Shown: positions 1-10,488 of the stretch, in pieces
Layout: every line of letters starts with the position of its first letter
Position numbering within the stretch: position 1 is the stretch's first letter
NCBI GenBank assembly: GCA_018114805.1
Contig: CP073042.1
Coordinates: 124,001 to 188,000, forward strand
Reading direction: 5' to 3'
Source: Candidatus Streptomyces philanthi
GTDB lineage: Bacteria; Actinomycetota; Actinomycetes; Streptomycetales; Streptomycetaceae
Length of the DNA: 64,000 nt
The notes under the pieces: generated by a model
Database searches by the model: none
What the model saw: only the letters and a program-made list of their open reading frames with translations
What the model was told of the DNA's origin: nothing
Made by a program: the position numbers and the translations under genes

Positions 1-405
1 CGCTTCCAGGCCGGCAAGAAGTTCGCCATCGTGGTCGTCTCGGAGGGTGCCAAGCCGCGCGAGGGCTCCATGGAGTTCGACGTCGGCGGCAAGGACGTCT
101 ACGGCCACGAGCGGTTCGCCGGCGTCGCCCGACAGCTCTCCGTCGAACTGGAGGAGCGCCTGGGTAAGGAGGCGCGGCCGGTGATCCTCGGCCACGTGCA
201 GCGCGGCGGCACGCCCACCGCCTACGACCGGGTGCTCGCCACCCGGTTCGGCTGGCACGCGGTGGAGGCCGCGCACCGGGGCGACTTTGGCATGATGACC
301 GCGCTGGGCGGCACCGACATCGTCCTGACCCCGCTGGCCGACGCGGTGGAGCACCTGAAGACGGTGCCCATGGAGCGGTACGCCGAGGCCGAGTGCGTGC
401 TGTGA
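1..405 (+). CDS. pfkA: 6-phosphofructokinase, C-terminal part (gene starts before the window)
   Basis: This is the last 134 codons of a phosphofructokinase, the cytosolic glycolytic enzyme that phosphorylates fructose 6-phosphate. The frame is open from the first base and ends at TGA 403-405. The segment GHVQRGGTPTAYDRVLATRFG (split here as GHVQRGGTPT and AYDRVLATRFG) is the conserved C-terminal substrate-binding region of the PFK family, where the His-x-x-Arg pair contacts the sugar phosphate. The N-terminal half with the phosphate-donor loop lies outside the window, so ATP versus pyrophosphate use cannot be judged. A strong hairpin follows 67 bases downstream. Confidence 0.93.
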   Translation, partial: RFQAGKKFAIVVVSEGAKPREGSMEFDVGGKDVYGHERFAGVARQLSVELEERLGKEARPVILGHVQRGGTPTAYDRVLATRFGWHAVEAAHRGDFGMMTALGGTDIVLTPLADAVEHLKTVPMERYAEAECVL

Positions 406-471
406 GCTGAGCGCTCTCCCCGCCGGCGCCCGCGCCCGCACACCGGTGGTCCGACCCCGGCTGGCGCGCCG

Positions 472-505
472 ACCGCCCCCGGCCCACGACATGGCCGGGG
501 GCGGT
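472..505. terminator. Hairpin terminator after pfkA
   Basis: A perfect 13-bp inverted repeat (472-484 with 493-505) encloses an 8-base loop and is followed by a short pyrimidine-rich stretch. It lies between the pfkA stop and the CtaG gene start, as expected of an intrinsic terminator with a weak U tract, which is usual in high-GC actinobacteria. Confidence 0.8.
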
Positions 506-549
506 TCTACTCTGGTGCAAGCGTTTGCGGCGATATGAGGAGAGAGCGG

Positions 550-1512
550 ATGGATCACGGCGGACACGGCATGGACATGAATCTGCCGCCGTTCACCCTG
601 GCTCGCGGGTTGGAGTACAGCAGCGAGCCGTTTTTCCTGATCGGCTGCTTGCTGGCGCTGGCCCTGTACGGGTGGTGCACGCTGCGGTTGCACCAGCGCG
701 GTGACGGCTGGCCCGTGATGCGCACCGTCTCCTTCGCCGTCGGCGTGCTGACCGTCGCGCTGGTGATGTGCACCAAGCTCAACGACTACGGCATGGTCAT
801 GTTCAGCGTGCACATGGTGCAGCACATGGTGATCAGCATGCTGTCGCCCATCCTGCTGCTGCTCGGGGCGCCGGTCACGCTGGCGCTGCGGGCGCTGCCG
901 GCCGGGCGGGCGCGCGCCGGGCGCGGCGGCCCCGGCCCCCGCGGACTGCTCGTCGCCCTGCTGCACAGCCGCTACGTGCAGATCATCACCCACCCCGCGT
1001 TCACGATCCCGCTGTTCATAGCGAGCCTGTACGCGCTCTACTTCACGCCGCTGTTCGACTTCCTCATGGAGTCCAAGCCGGGGCACATCGCGATGATGGT
1101 GCACTTCCTCGCGGTCGGCCTGGTCTTCTTCTGGCCGATCATGGGTGTGGACCCGGGCCCGCACCGGCCCGGGTACGTCATGCGGATGCTGGAGCTGTTC
1201 GCCGGCATGCCCTTCCACGCCTTCTTCGGCATCGCCCTGATGATGGCGTCCGAGCCGATGATCGGCACGTACAAGAACCCGCCGGACTCGCTCGGCATCG
1301 ACGCGCTCTCGGACCAGAACGCGGCGGGCGGCATCGCCTGGGCGTTCAGCGAGATCCCGTCCGTGGTGGTGCTGATCGCGCTGGTCTTCCAGTGGTACCG
1401 GTCCGAGCAGCGCACCGCGCGCCGCTCGGACCGGGTCGCCGACCGGGACGGCGACAAGGAGCTGAACACCTACAACGACTACCTGGCGTCCTTGCAGGCC
1501 AAGAGCAAGTAG
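550..1512 (+). CDS. CtaG-family cytochrome c oxidase assembly membrane protein
   Basis: A 320-residue polytopic membrane protein of the caa3-type CtaG family, which in Gram-positive bacteria helps assemble or mature cytochrome c oxidase. About seven hydrophobic segments are visible. The His-rich stretch HMVQHMVISM followed by LSPILLLLGAP, and the later FWPIMGVDPGP, are typical of the family. The N-terminus is also His/Met-rich (MDHGGHGMDM), which suggests metal contact. An in-frame ATG lies at 535, but I chose 550 because AGGAGAG sits directly in front of it. The copper-chaperone function itself is only inferred from the family. Confidence 0.88.
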   Translation: MDHGGHGMDMNLPPFTLARGLEYSSEPFFLIGCLLALALYGWCTLRLHQRGDGWPVMRTVSFAVGVLTVALVMCTKLNDYGMVMFSVHMVQHMVISMLSPILLLLGAPVTLALRALPAGRARAGRGGPGPRGLLVALLHSRYVQIITHPAFTIPLFIASLYALYFTPLFDFLMESKPGHIAMMVHFLAVGLVFFWPIMGVDPGPHRPGYVMRMLELFAGMPFHAFFGIALMMASEPMIGTYKNPPDSLGIDALSDQNAAGGIAWAFSEIPSVVVLIALVFQWYRSEQRTARRSDRVADRDGDKELNTYNDYLASLQAKSK

Positions 1513-1611
1513 CGGCGCCGAGCGCTAGCGGTGGCGCCCCACCCCGGGGGACGATGGGCCCCTGGCCGTGGTCGGGGCGCACACCCCGGCCGCCATGAGG
1601 AGGTTGCGGGG

Positions 1612-1770
1612 ATGCCCGGATCTGCGAAGGCGATGGCGATTTTCACGGTGGTCGGCCTGGTGATGGTGACCGCCTACACCGTGACGTTCGGCAGCAACGG
1701 CTGGCTGTGGTTCGGCTGGGTGGTGCTCGGCCTGCTGACCGTGGGCGTGATGGCCGCGCGCGGCACGTGA
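1612..1770 (+). CDS. Small two-helix membrane protein
   Basis: A 52-residue protein with two hydrophobic segments (about residues 8-22 and 28-46) joined by a short Gly/Ser/Asn turn. The start is fixed by an AGGAGG box at 1598-1603, eight bases before ATG 1612. It follows the CtaG-like gene by 99 bases on the same strand, so it may be co-transcribed and concern the respiratory chain. That is context only, and I do not recognise a named family. Confidence 0.7.
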   Translation: MPGSAKAMAIFTVVGLVMVTAYTVTFGSNGWLWFGWVVLGLLTVGVMAARGT

Positions 1771-1788
1771 GGAGGGCGCCGGCATGGC

Positions 1789-2207
1789 TCAGGCCCCGGT
1801 GACGGCGGGGAACTGGAAGAGCGCGCCGGTGGCGGCCCGCAGGTGGCAGGCGTTGGGGTAGGTCCGCTCCAGTTGACCAGGGTGCCGCGCCAGGCGCCCG
1901 TGACGTGCACGGTGACGGGCGCGTGCTCCTCGGTGCACACCAGCCGCTGCGCGACGAGCCGATCAGGGTCGCCGTCCGCCGCTCGGAGCGCCGTACAGGC
2001 TTCGGCCGGCCTCGGGTGCGATCCGCCGGCGGGGTCACAGTCCAGCCGCGCCATCCTGGTCAGCTCGCCGTCGGCGCCCGAGACGGTGAGGAAGAGGCTG
2101 CCCGCCGGCGGTCGCGGGGCGGCGTCAGCCGCGGGGGCGGTGGCGAGGGCGCAGGCCGCGAGCGCGGCGGCGGCGAGGATGCGGGCGGTACGGGCGCGGC
2201 GGTGCAT
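1789..2207 (-). pseudogene. Subtilisin-inhibitor-like (SSI family) secreted protein, frameshifted near the C-terminus
   Basis: The product resembles Streptomyces subtilisin inhibitors: secreted, disulphide-bonded inhibitors of serine proteases. There is a signal peptide (MHRRARTARILAAAALAA, then an Ala-rich cleavage region), followed by the SSI-like core with LDCDP, an Ala-rich CTALRAADGD segment and VCTEEHAPVTVHVTGAW. The start has a good AGGAGG. At about 1875 one base is missing. After it the expected tail ERTYPNACHLRAATGALF continues in another frame to TGA 1791-1789, so the fourth cysteine is recovered only there. The 419-base length is two over a multiple of three, as expected for a 1-nt deletion. 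Loss may be real or a sequence error. Confidence 0.75.
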
Positions 2208-2429
2208 GGGGCCTCCTGGTCGGGGTTCGGGGCCGGGCCGGACGGGGCCCGGACGCGACCACCGGCCCGCCCGGCGCGGCGGCACACGGCGTACGAGGCA
2301 CCGCGTGCCGCGGCCCGCCCACGCCGACCGCGAGGGCCGTCATGGCTGTCGGACGGGGCCGCGAGCGTCAGCGCACCCCGACCCGGCGGCCCGGGACAAG
2401 GCGACGCACCGGGCGGCTACCCGATCGGA

Positions 2430-2759
2430 CGCATCGGCCTGCACAGCACGGTGGCGCCCGGCGAGAGTGGGTACGCTACCCGCAAGGTGGCCCTGGAGCA
2501 GGCGCTCCTGGCGGCCGGCGACCGGCTGCCCAGCACGCTGGTGCGCGCCGGCGCCGTCGACGGCCGACACGGCCCCCCATGCGGCGTGAGCCGCACTTCG
2601 TGCAGCGGGCGCGGGACCGGCGGCCCGTGCGGGTGCTCGCGCACCGTCACGGCCTTCCCCGGCTTGGTCGGGCCCTACGCGTTCCTCTTCGGCTACGCCG
2701 CCGAGGACGCCTGGCTGGCGGCAGGCAAACCCGTGGCGCCGCGCGATGGCACTCCGTAG
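2430..2759 (+). pseudogene. Remnant of an NAD(P)-dependent epimerase/reductase (extended SDR)
   Basis: Only C-terminal pieces remain. One frame gives GYATRKVALEQALLAAGD then LPSTLVRAGAVDGRHGP, which looks like the YxxxK helix region and following strand of an extended SDR. The next frame gives PHFVQRARDRRPVRVLAHR. The first frame then resumes with YAAEDAWLAAGKP before TAG 2759. The N-terminal nucleotide-binding Rossmann half is absent from the sequence upstream. I read this as a decayed gene; the assignment rests on short similarities and is moderate. Confidence 0.42.
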
Positions 2760-2832
2760 CCTCGTCCCCGATCAGGGGTCGCGCCGCGAGCGTGGCGGCG
2801 GGCCCGGCGGGCGGGGGACGGTGAGCGGGGAC

Positions 2833-3737
2833 ATGAGCGCGCAGTTGCGGGGCGTCGCCAAGGAGACGGAACAGATCGTGGCGGCGGGCAGCTACCCGTC
2901 GCCGGGGGGCCGGCGGGTACGGCTGGCGCCGTGGCTGGCGGAGGCGGCCGAGGGCACGCGGCTGTATGGGCCGGGCCCGGTGGAGGACGCGCGGGACGCG
3001 GCCGCTCGCGGCGAGGGACCGCAGCCGGCGGCGCGCACCCGGTTCGAGGTGGCGCCGGAAGGCAGCCTCGGCGCCACCCGTCGGCTGAGCACCGGGGGCG
3101 GGGCGGCGTACGGCGCGGGCGCCCGGGGGACGGACGAGGCCGGGCCGGCCGTGGCGGGCGACGACGTCGCGGTGCTCAACTTCGCCTCGGCCCGCAACCC
3201 GGGCGGCGGGTACCTGAACGGGGCGCAGGCGCAGGAGGAGGCGCTGTGCCGGGGCAGCGCGCTCTACGCCTGCCTGCGGCGGGTCCCGGAGTTCTACGCC
3301 GCGCACCGCGCCGACCCCAGCCCGTTCTACAGCGACCGGGTCATCTATGTTCCGCGACGACGGCGGCGCGCTGCTCGACGAGCCGTACCGGGTGGCGTTC
3401 CTGACCTCGGCCGCGCCCAACGCCGGGGTGATACCCGGCGGCGGTGGCACGGGTTCCGGAGGCCCTGGCCTCGCGGGCGGAGCGGGTGTTGGAGGTGGCC
3501 GCGGCACACGGCAACCGTCGCATGGTGCTCGGGGCCTGGGGCTGCGGGGTGTTCCGCAACGACCCGGCCCAGGTGGCCGGCGCCTTCCGGGCGCTGCTGA
3601 GGGGCGACGGGCGCTTTGCCAGCCGGTTCGCCCACGTGGTCTTCGCGGTGCTCGACCGGCGCCCCGACTCCCCCACACGGGCCGCCTTCGCCGCGGCGTT
3701 CGACCCGCGCCCGGGCGACGCCACCGCCCCAGCCTGA
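2833..3737 (+). pseudogene. Bacterial-type poly(ADP-ribose) glycohydrolase (TIGR02452 family), two frameshifts
   Basis: Bacterial PARG enzymes have a macrodomain fold and hydrolyse poly(ADP-ribose). The signature GGG-x7-QEE is present (GGGYLNGAQAQEE, around residues 130-142), preceded by VLNFASARNPGG. After FYSDRVIY the frame is lost at about 3345 and resumes with FRDDGGALLDEPYRVAFLTS. It shifts again at about 3440 and continues through NRRMVLGAWGCGVFRNDP to TGA 3737. The conserved GAWGCGVFRNDP motif confirms one original gene. Start ATG 2833 gives the family-like MSAQLRGVAKETEQIV. The catalytic glutamates are intact, so a sequence error is plausible. Confidence 0.8.
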
Positions 3738-3790
3738 CCGGCCGGCGGGCGAGCGGGCCGTCGCACGGCCCGGGGGCGCGGGAGGAGACG

Positions 3791-3839
3791 ACAGCGGAGG
3801 CCGCCGGGCCGGGCTCGGCGGCCCGGCGGCCTCCGCTGT
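3791..3839. terminator. Very strong bidirectional terminator (21-bp perfect stem)
   Basis: Positions 3791-3811 pair perfectly with 3819-3839 across a 7-base loop. It lies between the convergent PARG gene and the S33 peptidase gene, so it can stop transcription from both sides. Confidence 0.88.
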
Positions 3840-3890
3840 GGTGAGCCGTTCCCCTCGCCGGGGCGGTCGGTCACCGCCCCGCCCCGGTCG

Positions 3891-5552
3891 TCAGGGGGTG
3901 AGGCGGTCGGCGGCCAGCGTGGCCTTGGTCTTGCTCGCCTGCGCCGGCTTGGGCGTGGCGTGCGGACCGCAGACCACGTCCTTCGCGTCCACCGTGCCGC
4001 GCAGCAGGTAGGCGTCCACCCGCTGGTTGATGCAGAGGTTCAGCTCGGTGGTGACGCCATGCGAGCCGGCGCCCTGCTCGGTGATCAGGCGCGAGCCCTT
4101 GAGCCGCTTGTGCAGCTCGACGGCGCCCTCGTACGGGGTGGCGGCGTCGCGGGTGCTCTGCACGATCAGTACCGGCGGCAGACCCCGGTGGGACTTGACG
4201 TTGACGGGCTGGTACTGCGGGCCCTCCCAGGTGGCGCACGGCAAGTTCATCCACGCGTTCGACAAGGTCAGGAACGGGTGGTGGCGGTGCAGCCGGGTGT
4301 TGTCGCGGTCCCACGTGCGCCGGTTGGTGGGCCACTTGGCGTCGGCGCACTCGACGGCCGTGTACACGGCATTGCCGTTCTCCGCCGAGATGTTGCCCTT
4401 GACGTCCGACAGATCGGGGCCCGCGGCCTCGATCAGGGGCTTGGTGTCACCGGCGAGGTAGGCGCTCCACACGGAGGCGACGGTGGTCCAGGCCGAGTCG
4501 TAGTAGGGGGCGTTCTGGAAGAAGCCGAGGAGTTCGGCCGGGCCGACGACGCCGCCGGTGGGGTTCTTCTTGGCGGTGGCGCGCAGCTTCTCCCACTGTC
4601 GCTGGACCTTCTCGGGCGTGTCGCCGATGTGGTACGCGGAGTCGTAGCGGGCGACCCACTTCTTCCAGTCGTTCCACCGGGTCTCGAAGGCGATGTCCTG
4701 GTCCAGGTTGGCCTGGTACCAGCATCTTCTCCTGCGAGGGGTTGACTACGCTGTCCACGAGCATGCGGCGCACGTGCTGCGGGAAGAGCGTAGCGTAGAC
4801 GCCGCCGAGGTAGGTGCCGTAGGAGACGCCGATGAAGTTCAGCTTCTTCTCACCGAGCGCGGCACGGATGACGTCCAGGTCGCGGGCGGTGTTCGGGGTC
4901 GTTATGTGCGGCAGCATGTCGCCGCTGCGCTCGGCGCAGCCCTGGGCGTACTACCGGGCCAGCTTGCGCTGGGCGCGCTTGTCGGCCTCGCTGTCGGGCA
5001 CCGGGTCGAGCTTGGGGGCCTTGACGAACTCCTGCGGGTCGACGCAGGAGATGGGCGCGGAGCGACCGACGCCGCGCGGGTCGAAGCCGACGAAGTCGTA
5101 CGCCTTGGCGGTCTTCTGCCACAGCGGGGCCTTGGTCGTGACGCGCTTGGGGAAGCGGAGTCAGGAGCCGCCGGGGTTGTACAGCAGCGCGCCCTGTCGC
5201 TCGTCGGCGGTGCCGGTGTTGCCCACGCGGTCAACCGCGATCTTGATGATGCGGCCGTTCGGCTTGGTGTAGTCGACCGGGACGGTGACGTACCCGCACT
5301 GGATCGGCTTCTCCAGGCCCCAGTCGGCCGGACAGTCCTTCCCAGTCGATGCCGGTGTGCGCGGCCCGCGCGGCGGCGATCTTGACGCCGATGGCGGCGC
5401 GCTACTCCTTGGACAGGCCGGGGCGGTGGCTCTGCCGCTCGCCCGCGCTGGCCGCCGGGCTGGCCAGGGTCCCGGCGATGAGGACGCCGGTCAGCGATGA
5501 GGACGCCGGTCAGCACGGTGCCGGCCGCACCGAATATCGCTGTTCTCTTCAC
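3891..5552 (-). pseudogene. Secreted S33 tripeptidyl aminopeptidase (Tap/SlpD-like alpha/beta hydrolase), heavily disrupted
   Basis: The family releases tripeptides from protein N-termini outside the cell. All landmarks are present but in several frames: signal peptide MKRTAIFGAAGTVLTGVL (GTG start 5552), YTKPNGRIIKIAVDRVG, LLYNPGG oxyanion region, YDFVGFDPRGVGRS, nucleophile elbow IGVSYGTYLGGVYA, acid STRDAATPYEGA and histidine GAGSHGV. Lesions are a 19-bp tandem duplication in the signal peptide (5477-5514), premature TAG at 5402-5404, TGA at 5161-5163 and TAG at 4951-4953, and a frameshift near 4728. The piece after 4728 runs cleanly to TGA 3891. Several substitutions plus indels make true pseudogenisation more likely here than elsewhere in the window. 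Confidence 0.85.
5477..5514. repeat. 19-bp exact tandem duplication
   Basis: Two adjacent identical 19-base copies (5477-5495 and 5496-5514) fall in the signal-peptide codons of the S33 peptidase. Nineteen is not a multiple of three, so the duplication alone breaks the frame. Removing one copy restores a sensible signal peptide followed by an Ala/Ser cleavage region. Confidence 0.9.
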
Positions 5553-7155
<1,603 letters not shown>

Positions 7156-7249
7156 CCCACCGCGCCGTGGAGGCCCAGCGCCTGCCCCACTCCCCCGCCG
7201 CCGGGCACCCCGTCGCAGGCGCGGCGTAGCCAGCGGGCACCAGCACAGC

Positions 7250-7283
7250 CGGGAGGGCCGCCCATCGTCGGGCGGCCCTCCCG
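7250..7283. terminator. Hairpin terminator after the M28 aminopeptidase
   Basis: A perfect 14-bp stem (7250-7263 with 7270-7283) closes a 6-base loop and lies 95 bases after the stop codon. Confidence 0.85.
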
Positions 7284-7421
7284 CCGTCTGCCCGCCGCCC
7301 GTTCCCCCACCCCGCGGCCACCGCGCGCCGCCACCCCGCGCTTGGCCGGTCCGCGCCTTACCCCGCGCCGGGCGGCGTGCTGGAGTGGCCGCGTCACGCG
7401 AGCACAGGGGGGCGACGGAGG

Positions 7422-9372
7422 GTGGGCCGTCGTGAGAATCCGGTGGACCCGAGCGCGGGGCCGGTCCAGCGGTTCGCCACGGCGCTGCGGGCGCTCCGCA
7501 CCTCGGCCGGCCAGCCGACGTACCGGGTCATGGCCGAGTGCGCCGGCTTCTCGGTCTCGACCATGTCGCGGGCGGCCGGCGGCGAACAGTTCCCCTCGCT
7601 CCCGGTGACGCTGGCGTACGTACAGGCCTGCGGTGGCGACACCGGGCAGTGGGAGCGGCGGTGGCGCGCGGCGTCGGCCGAGGTGGGCGCGCACATGACG
7701 GCCTCGGACGCGCTCCGCTCGCCCTACCGCGGGCTGGCCCGCTTCGAACCCGACGAACACACCCGGTTCTTCGGCCGGGACCAGTTGACCGCCGAGTTAC
7801 TGCGGCGGGTGGCCGAGCACCGGTTGGTCCCCGTCTTCGGCCCCTCCGGCAGCGGCAAGTCGTCGCTGCTGCGCGCGGGCCTCGTTCCCCGCCTGCGACA
7901 GGCGGCCCCGGCGGCGGGCGGCCGACAGCGATCCGCGTCCTGACCCCCAGCGAGCACCCGGCGGTCGACCACGCAGGCGCGCTGGCCCCGCACGCGGCGG
8001 GTCCGCTGGCACGGGCGACGGACACGGTGGTCGTGGTCGACCAGTTCGAGGAGGTCTTCACGCTGTGCGCCGACCCGGCGGAACGGGCGGAGTTCATCGA
8101 CCTGGTGCTGGCGGCCGGGCGGCCGGGCAGCGGGCTGCTCGTGGTCCTGGCGGTGCGCGCGGACTTCTCCGGCCGCTTCCTCGCACACGGGCCGCTGGCC
8201 GCGGCGGCCCACGACGCCGGGCTGTCGATCGGGCCGATGGGCCCGGAGGAGTTGCGCGAGGCGATCGTGGGCCCGGCCACGGCGGAGGGGCTGGTGGTCG
8301 AGCGGGCCCTGACGGCGCGGCTGGTGAGGGAGGTCGCTGGCGAGGTGGGTGCGCTGCCCCTGCTCTCGCACGTCCTGCTGGAGACCTGGCGCCGCCGTCG
8401 CGGGCGCACCCTGACCCTGGAGGCGTACGAGGCCGCGGGCGGCATCCAGGGAGCGCTCACCCGGACCGCCGAGGAGTTGTACGCGCGGCTGCCCGCCCGG
8501 CGGCCGGTCGCGCGCCGGGAGTTGGACACCGGTGACCGCGCGACGGCGGCCGAGGCGCTGGAGGAACTGGCGCGCGCCCGCCTGATCACCCTGGACGAGG
8601 ACCGCGTGAGCCTGGCGCACGAGGCGCTCATCGACTCCTGGCCCCGGCTGCGGCGGTGGGTCAAGGAGGACCGCGAGCGGCTGGCCACCCACCGCCGGCT
8701 GACCCAGGACGCCGCGGCGTGGGAGGAACTCGGCCGCGACGCGGGGGCGCTGTACCGGGGCGCCCGACTGAGCGACGCCGAGGACGCCTTCGCGTCCGCC
8801 GCCGCGCGGGCCGACCTGACCGCTTGGGCCGACCTGACCGCTTGGGAACGGGACTTCCTCACGGCCAGCCGCGCCGCGTGCACAGCGCGCAGGCTCGGCC
8901 GGTTGGCCGCCACCGTCTCCGTGTTGCTCCCGGTGGCGCTGGTGGCCGGGCTCACCGCCTGGGACCAGCACCGGCAACGCGAGCGGGCCGTGCGCGCCGG
9001 CCGACTGGCCCTCTCCCGACAAATCGCGGCCCAGTCGGCCACCCTGCTCGGCGACAACCCCGACCTGGCCGCCCTGCTCGCCGTGCACGCCTACCAGGTC
9101 AGCCCCACCGAGGAGGCGAAGGCCAGCCTCTACGCCGCCACCGACCTGCCGCTGCGGCGCCAGCTCGCGGTGGGCCGGGTGGTGGCCGCGGTGGCGTTCG
9201 CGCCCGACGGGCGCACCCTGGCCGCCGGTCGCGGGGCCGGCGGGACGGTTCGCCCGTGGGACGTGACGCCGCCCGGCCCGGCGCACGTCATCGACGTCGT
9301 CTGCCGGTCCGTCGGCCAGGAGACCAGCCCCGCGCGAGCGGGGCCTGTGCCTACCGGGCCAGCCTCGACTGA
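7422..9372 (+). pseudogene. HTH-nSTAND-WD40 protein, frameshifted and with a collapsed WD40 region
   Basis: An N-terminal helix-turn-helix (VQRFATALRALRTSAG to about codon 70, with STMSRAAGGEQFPSLPV) is followed by an nSTAND1 NTPase with Walker A GPSGSGKSS (near codon 145). A one-base deletion near 7920 breaks the frame. The next frame holds Walker B VVVVDQFEEVF, the STAND helical region (EVGALPLLSHVLLETW), a transmembrane-like segment (VSVLLPVALVAGL) and one degenerate WD repeat (FAPDGRTLAAG then GGTVRPWDV). It then jumps straight to the family's C-terminal tail (VCRSVGQE), so most propeller blades are missing. A TTA codon at 7797 suggests bldA control. Start is GTG 7422. The natural role of such proteins is unknown; signalling or conflict functions are proposed. 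Confidence 0.75.
8810..8845. repeat. 18-bp in-frame tandem duplication inside the nSTAND gene
   Basis: Two identical 18-base copies (8810-8827 and 8828-8845) encode ADLTAW twice, just before the WERDFL motif that precedes the membrane segment. The reading frame is kept. Confidence 0.9.
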
Positions 9373-9474
9373 GCCGCCGGACGGCCCGGAGAGCGCGGGG
9401 CGCCGCGGACCGTGGCCTGGGTCGGGGCGCGACCGTACCCGGGTCACGCGCCTGGGCGGTGCCGCCCTCAGTCC

Positions 9475-9754
9475 TCAGTGCCCGGCAGTGCCCGGCCGGC
9501 GCCCGGTGCCCTCCGCGCCCCGGTGTTCGGCCGCAGCGGACGTGCCGGGGCGCAGCGTGGAGACGGTGCTGATCATCTGCTCGTCCGCGCTCACCTCGGG
9601 TTCTTCGAGTCGTTGCAGGTCAGCGGCGGATACCAACGCCACGAGCAGCTTGCCGTGCCGAGTGACGACCACCTGCTCACCGCCATACACCACGCGGTTG
9701 ATCAGCTCCGCAAGCTCTGCCCTGGCTTGCGTCACCGGCAATCTCGCAGGCCAT
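9475..9754 (-). pseudogene. Phd/YefM-family type II antitoxin, frameshift at codon 6
   Basis: The protein resembles YefM-type antitoxins, which bind and neutralise an RNase toxin and repress their own promoter. The core VTQARAELAELINRVVYGGE then VVVTRHGKLLVALVSAAD is typical. ATG 9754 is preceded by GGGGAG and would give MACEI followed by PVTQARAEL, but one extra G after codon 5 separates the two parts. A longer continuous frame from ATG 9789 bypasses the problem and gives [11 protein letters not shown], yet it starts inside the operator palindrome and lacks a ribosome site. No toxin gene is adjacent; clpP is divergent. Confidence 0.78.
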
Positions 9755-9772
9755 GCTCCCCATTCTAACGGG

Positions 9773-9789
9773 ATGTACGTCCTGTACAT
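9773..9789. promoter_or_regulatory. Palindromic operator between antitoxin and clpP
   Basis: ATGTAC-GTCCT-GTACAT is a perfect 6-bp inverted repeat with a 5-base spacer, in the 92-base gap between the two divergent genes. Phd/YefM antitoxins bind short palindromes of this kind, so autoregulation, and possibly control of clpP, is inferred. Confidence 0.6.
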
Positions 9790-9846
9790 TTTTTACGTAG
9801 GGGCCACCCGTCGAGGCCGCTGGACGAGACGACGAGAGGTACCGCG

Positions 9847-10482
9847 ATGGACCACCCCACCGCCCGCTATGTCCTGCCCGAGTTCACCGAGCGCACCAGC
9901 ACCGGGGTGCGCACCATGGACCCGTACTCCAAGCTCCTCGAGCAGCGCATCATCTTCCTCGGCACGCCGATCGACGACACCTCGGCCAATGACCTCATGG
10001 CCCAGTTCATGCACCTGGAGCACGCGGCGCCCGAGCAGGACATCTCGCTGTACATCAACTCCCCCGGCGGCTCCTTCACCGCGATGACCGCCGTCTACGA
10101 CACGATGCGCTTCGTGACGTGCGACATCGAGACGGTGTGCCTGGGCCAGGCCGCGTCGGCCGCCGCGGTGCTGCTCGCCGCCGGGACGCCCGGCAAGCGG
10201 CTCGCGCTGCCCGGCGCGCGGGTGCTGATCCACCAACCCTCGCTGAGCCAGCCCATCCAGGGCGAGACCTCGGACCTCCAGATCCACGCCACCGAACTGC
10301 TGCGCACCCGGGACCTGTTGGAACAGATGCTGGCCGAGCACACGGGGCAGCCCGTCGAGCGGGTACGCGACGATATCGAGCGCGACAAGATCTTCGATGC
10401 CCAGGGTGCCCTGGAGTACGGACTCGTGGACCGCCTCACCACCAGCCGCAAGCGCACCAGCGTTCCGCTGGGCCTGCGGTGA
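9847..10482 (+). CDS. clpP: ATP-dependent Clp protease proteolytic subunit (single-gene ClpP paralogue)
   Basis: A 211-residue ClpP-fold serine protease subunit. Ser104 in [14 protein letters not shown], His129 in LIHQPSL and Asp180 in ERDKIF form the triad; INSPGGSF is the oxyanion loop. The Met usually found after the nucleophile (GQAASM) is Ala here. The start has GAGAGG seven bases upstream. Streptomyces usually carry paired clpP genes (clpP1P2, clpP3P4) plus one solitary copy. This gene is alone, so it fits the solitary type, but numbering cannot be proven from sequence. It would need a Clp ATPase partner (ClpX or ClpC), which is not in the window. A small gene follows after six bases. 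Confidence 0.93.
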   Translation: MDHPTARYVLPEFTERTSTGVRTMDPYSKLLEQRIIFLGTPIDDTSANDLMAQFMHLEHAAPEQDISLYINSPGGSFTAMTAVYDTMRFVTCDIETVCLGQAASAAAVLLAAGTPGKRLALPGARVLIHQPSLSQPIQGETSDLQIHATELLRTRDLLEQMLAEHTGQPVERVRDDIERDKIFDAQGALEYGLVDRLTTSRKRTSVPLGLR

Positions 10483-10488
10483 CCGACC

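Noticed and set aside
5161..5163. TGA in the S33 peptidase as a selenocysteine or readthrough codon
   Set aside because: The family has glycine at this position, no SECIS-like hairpin follows, and two further TAG stops and indels are in the same gene.
9450..10087. Extension of the nSTAND frame into the antitoxin and clpP region
   Set aside because: This part is antisense to the antitoxin and out of frame with clpP and shows no WD40 pattern.
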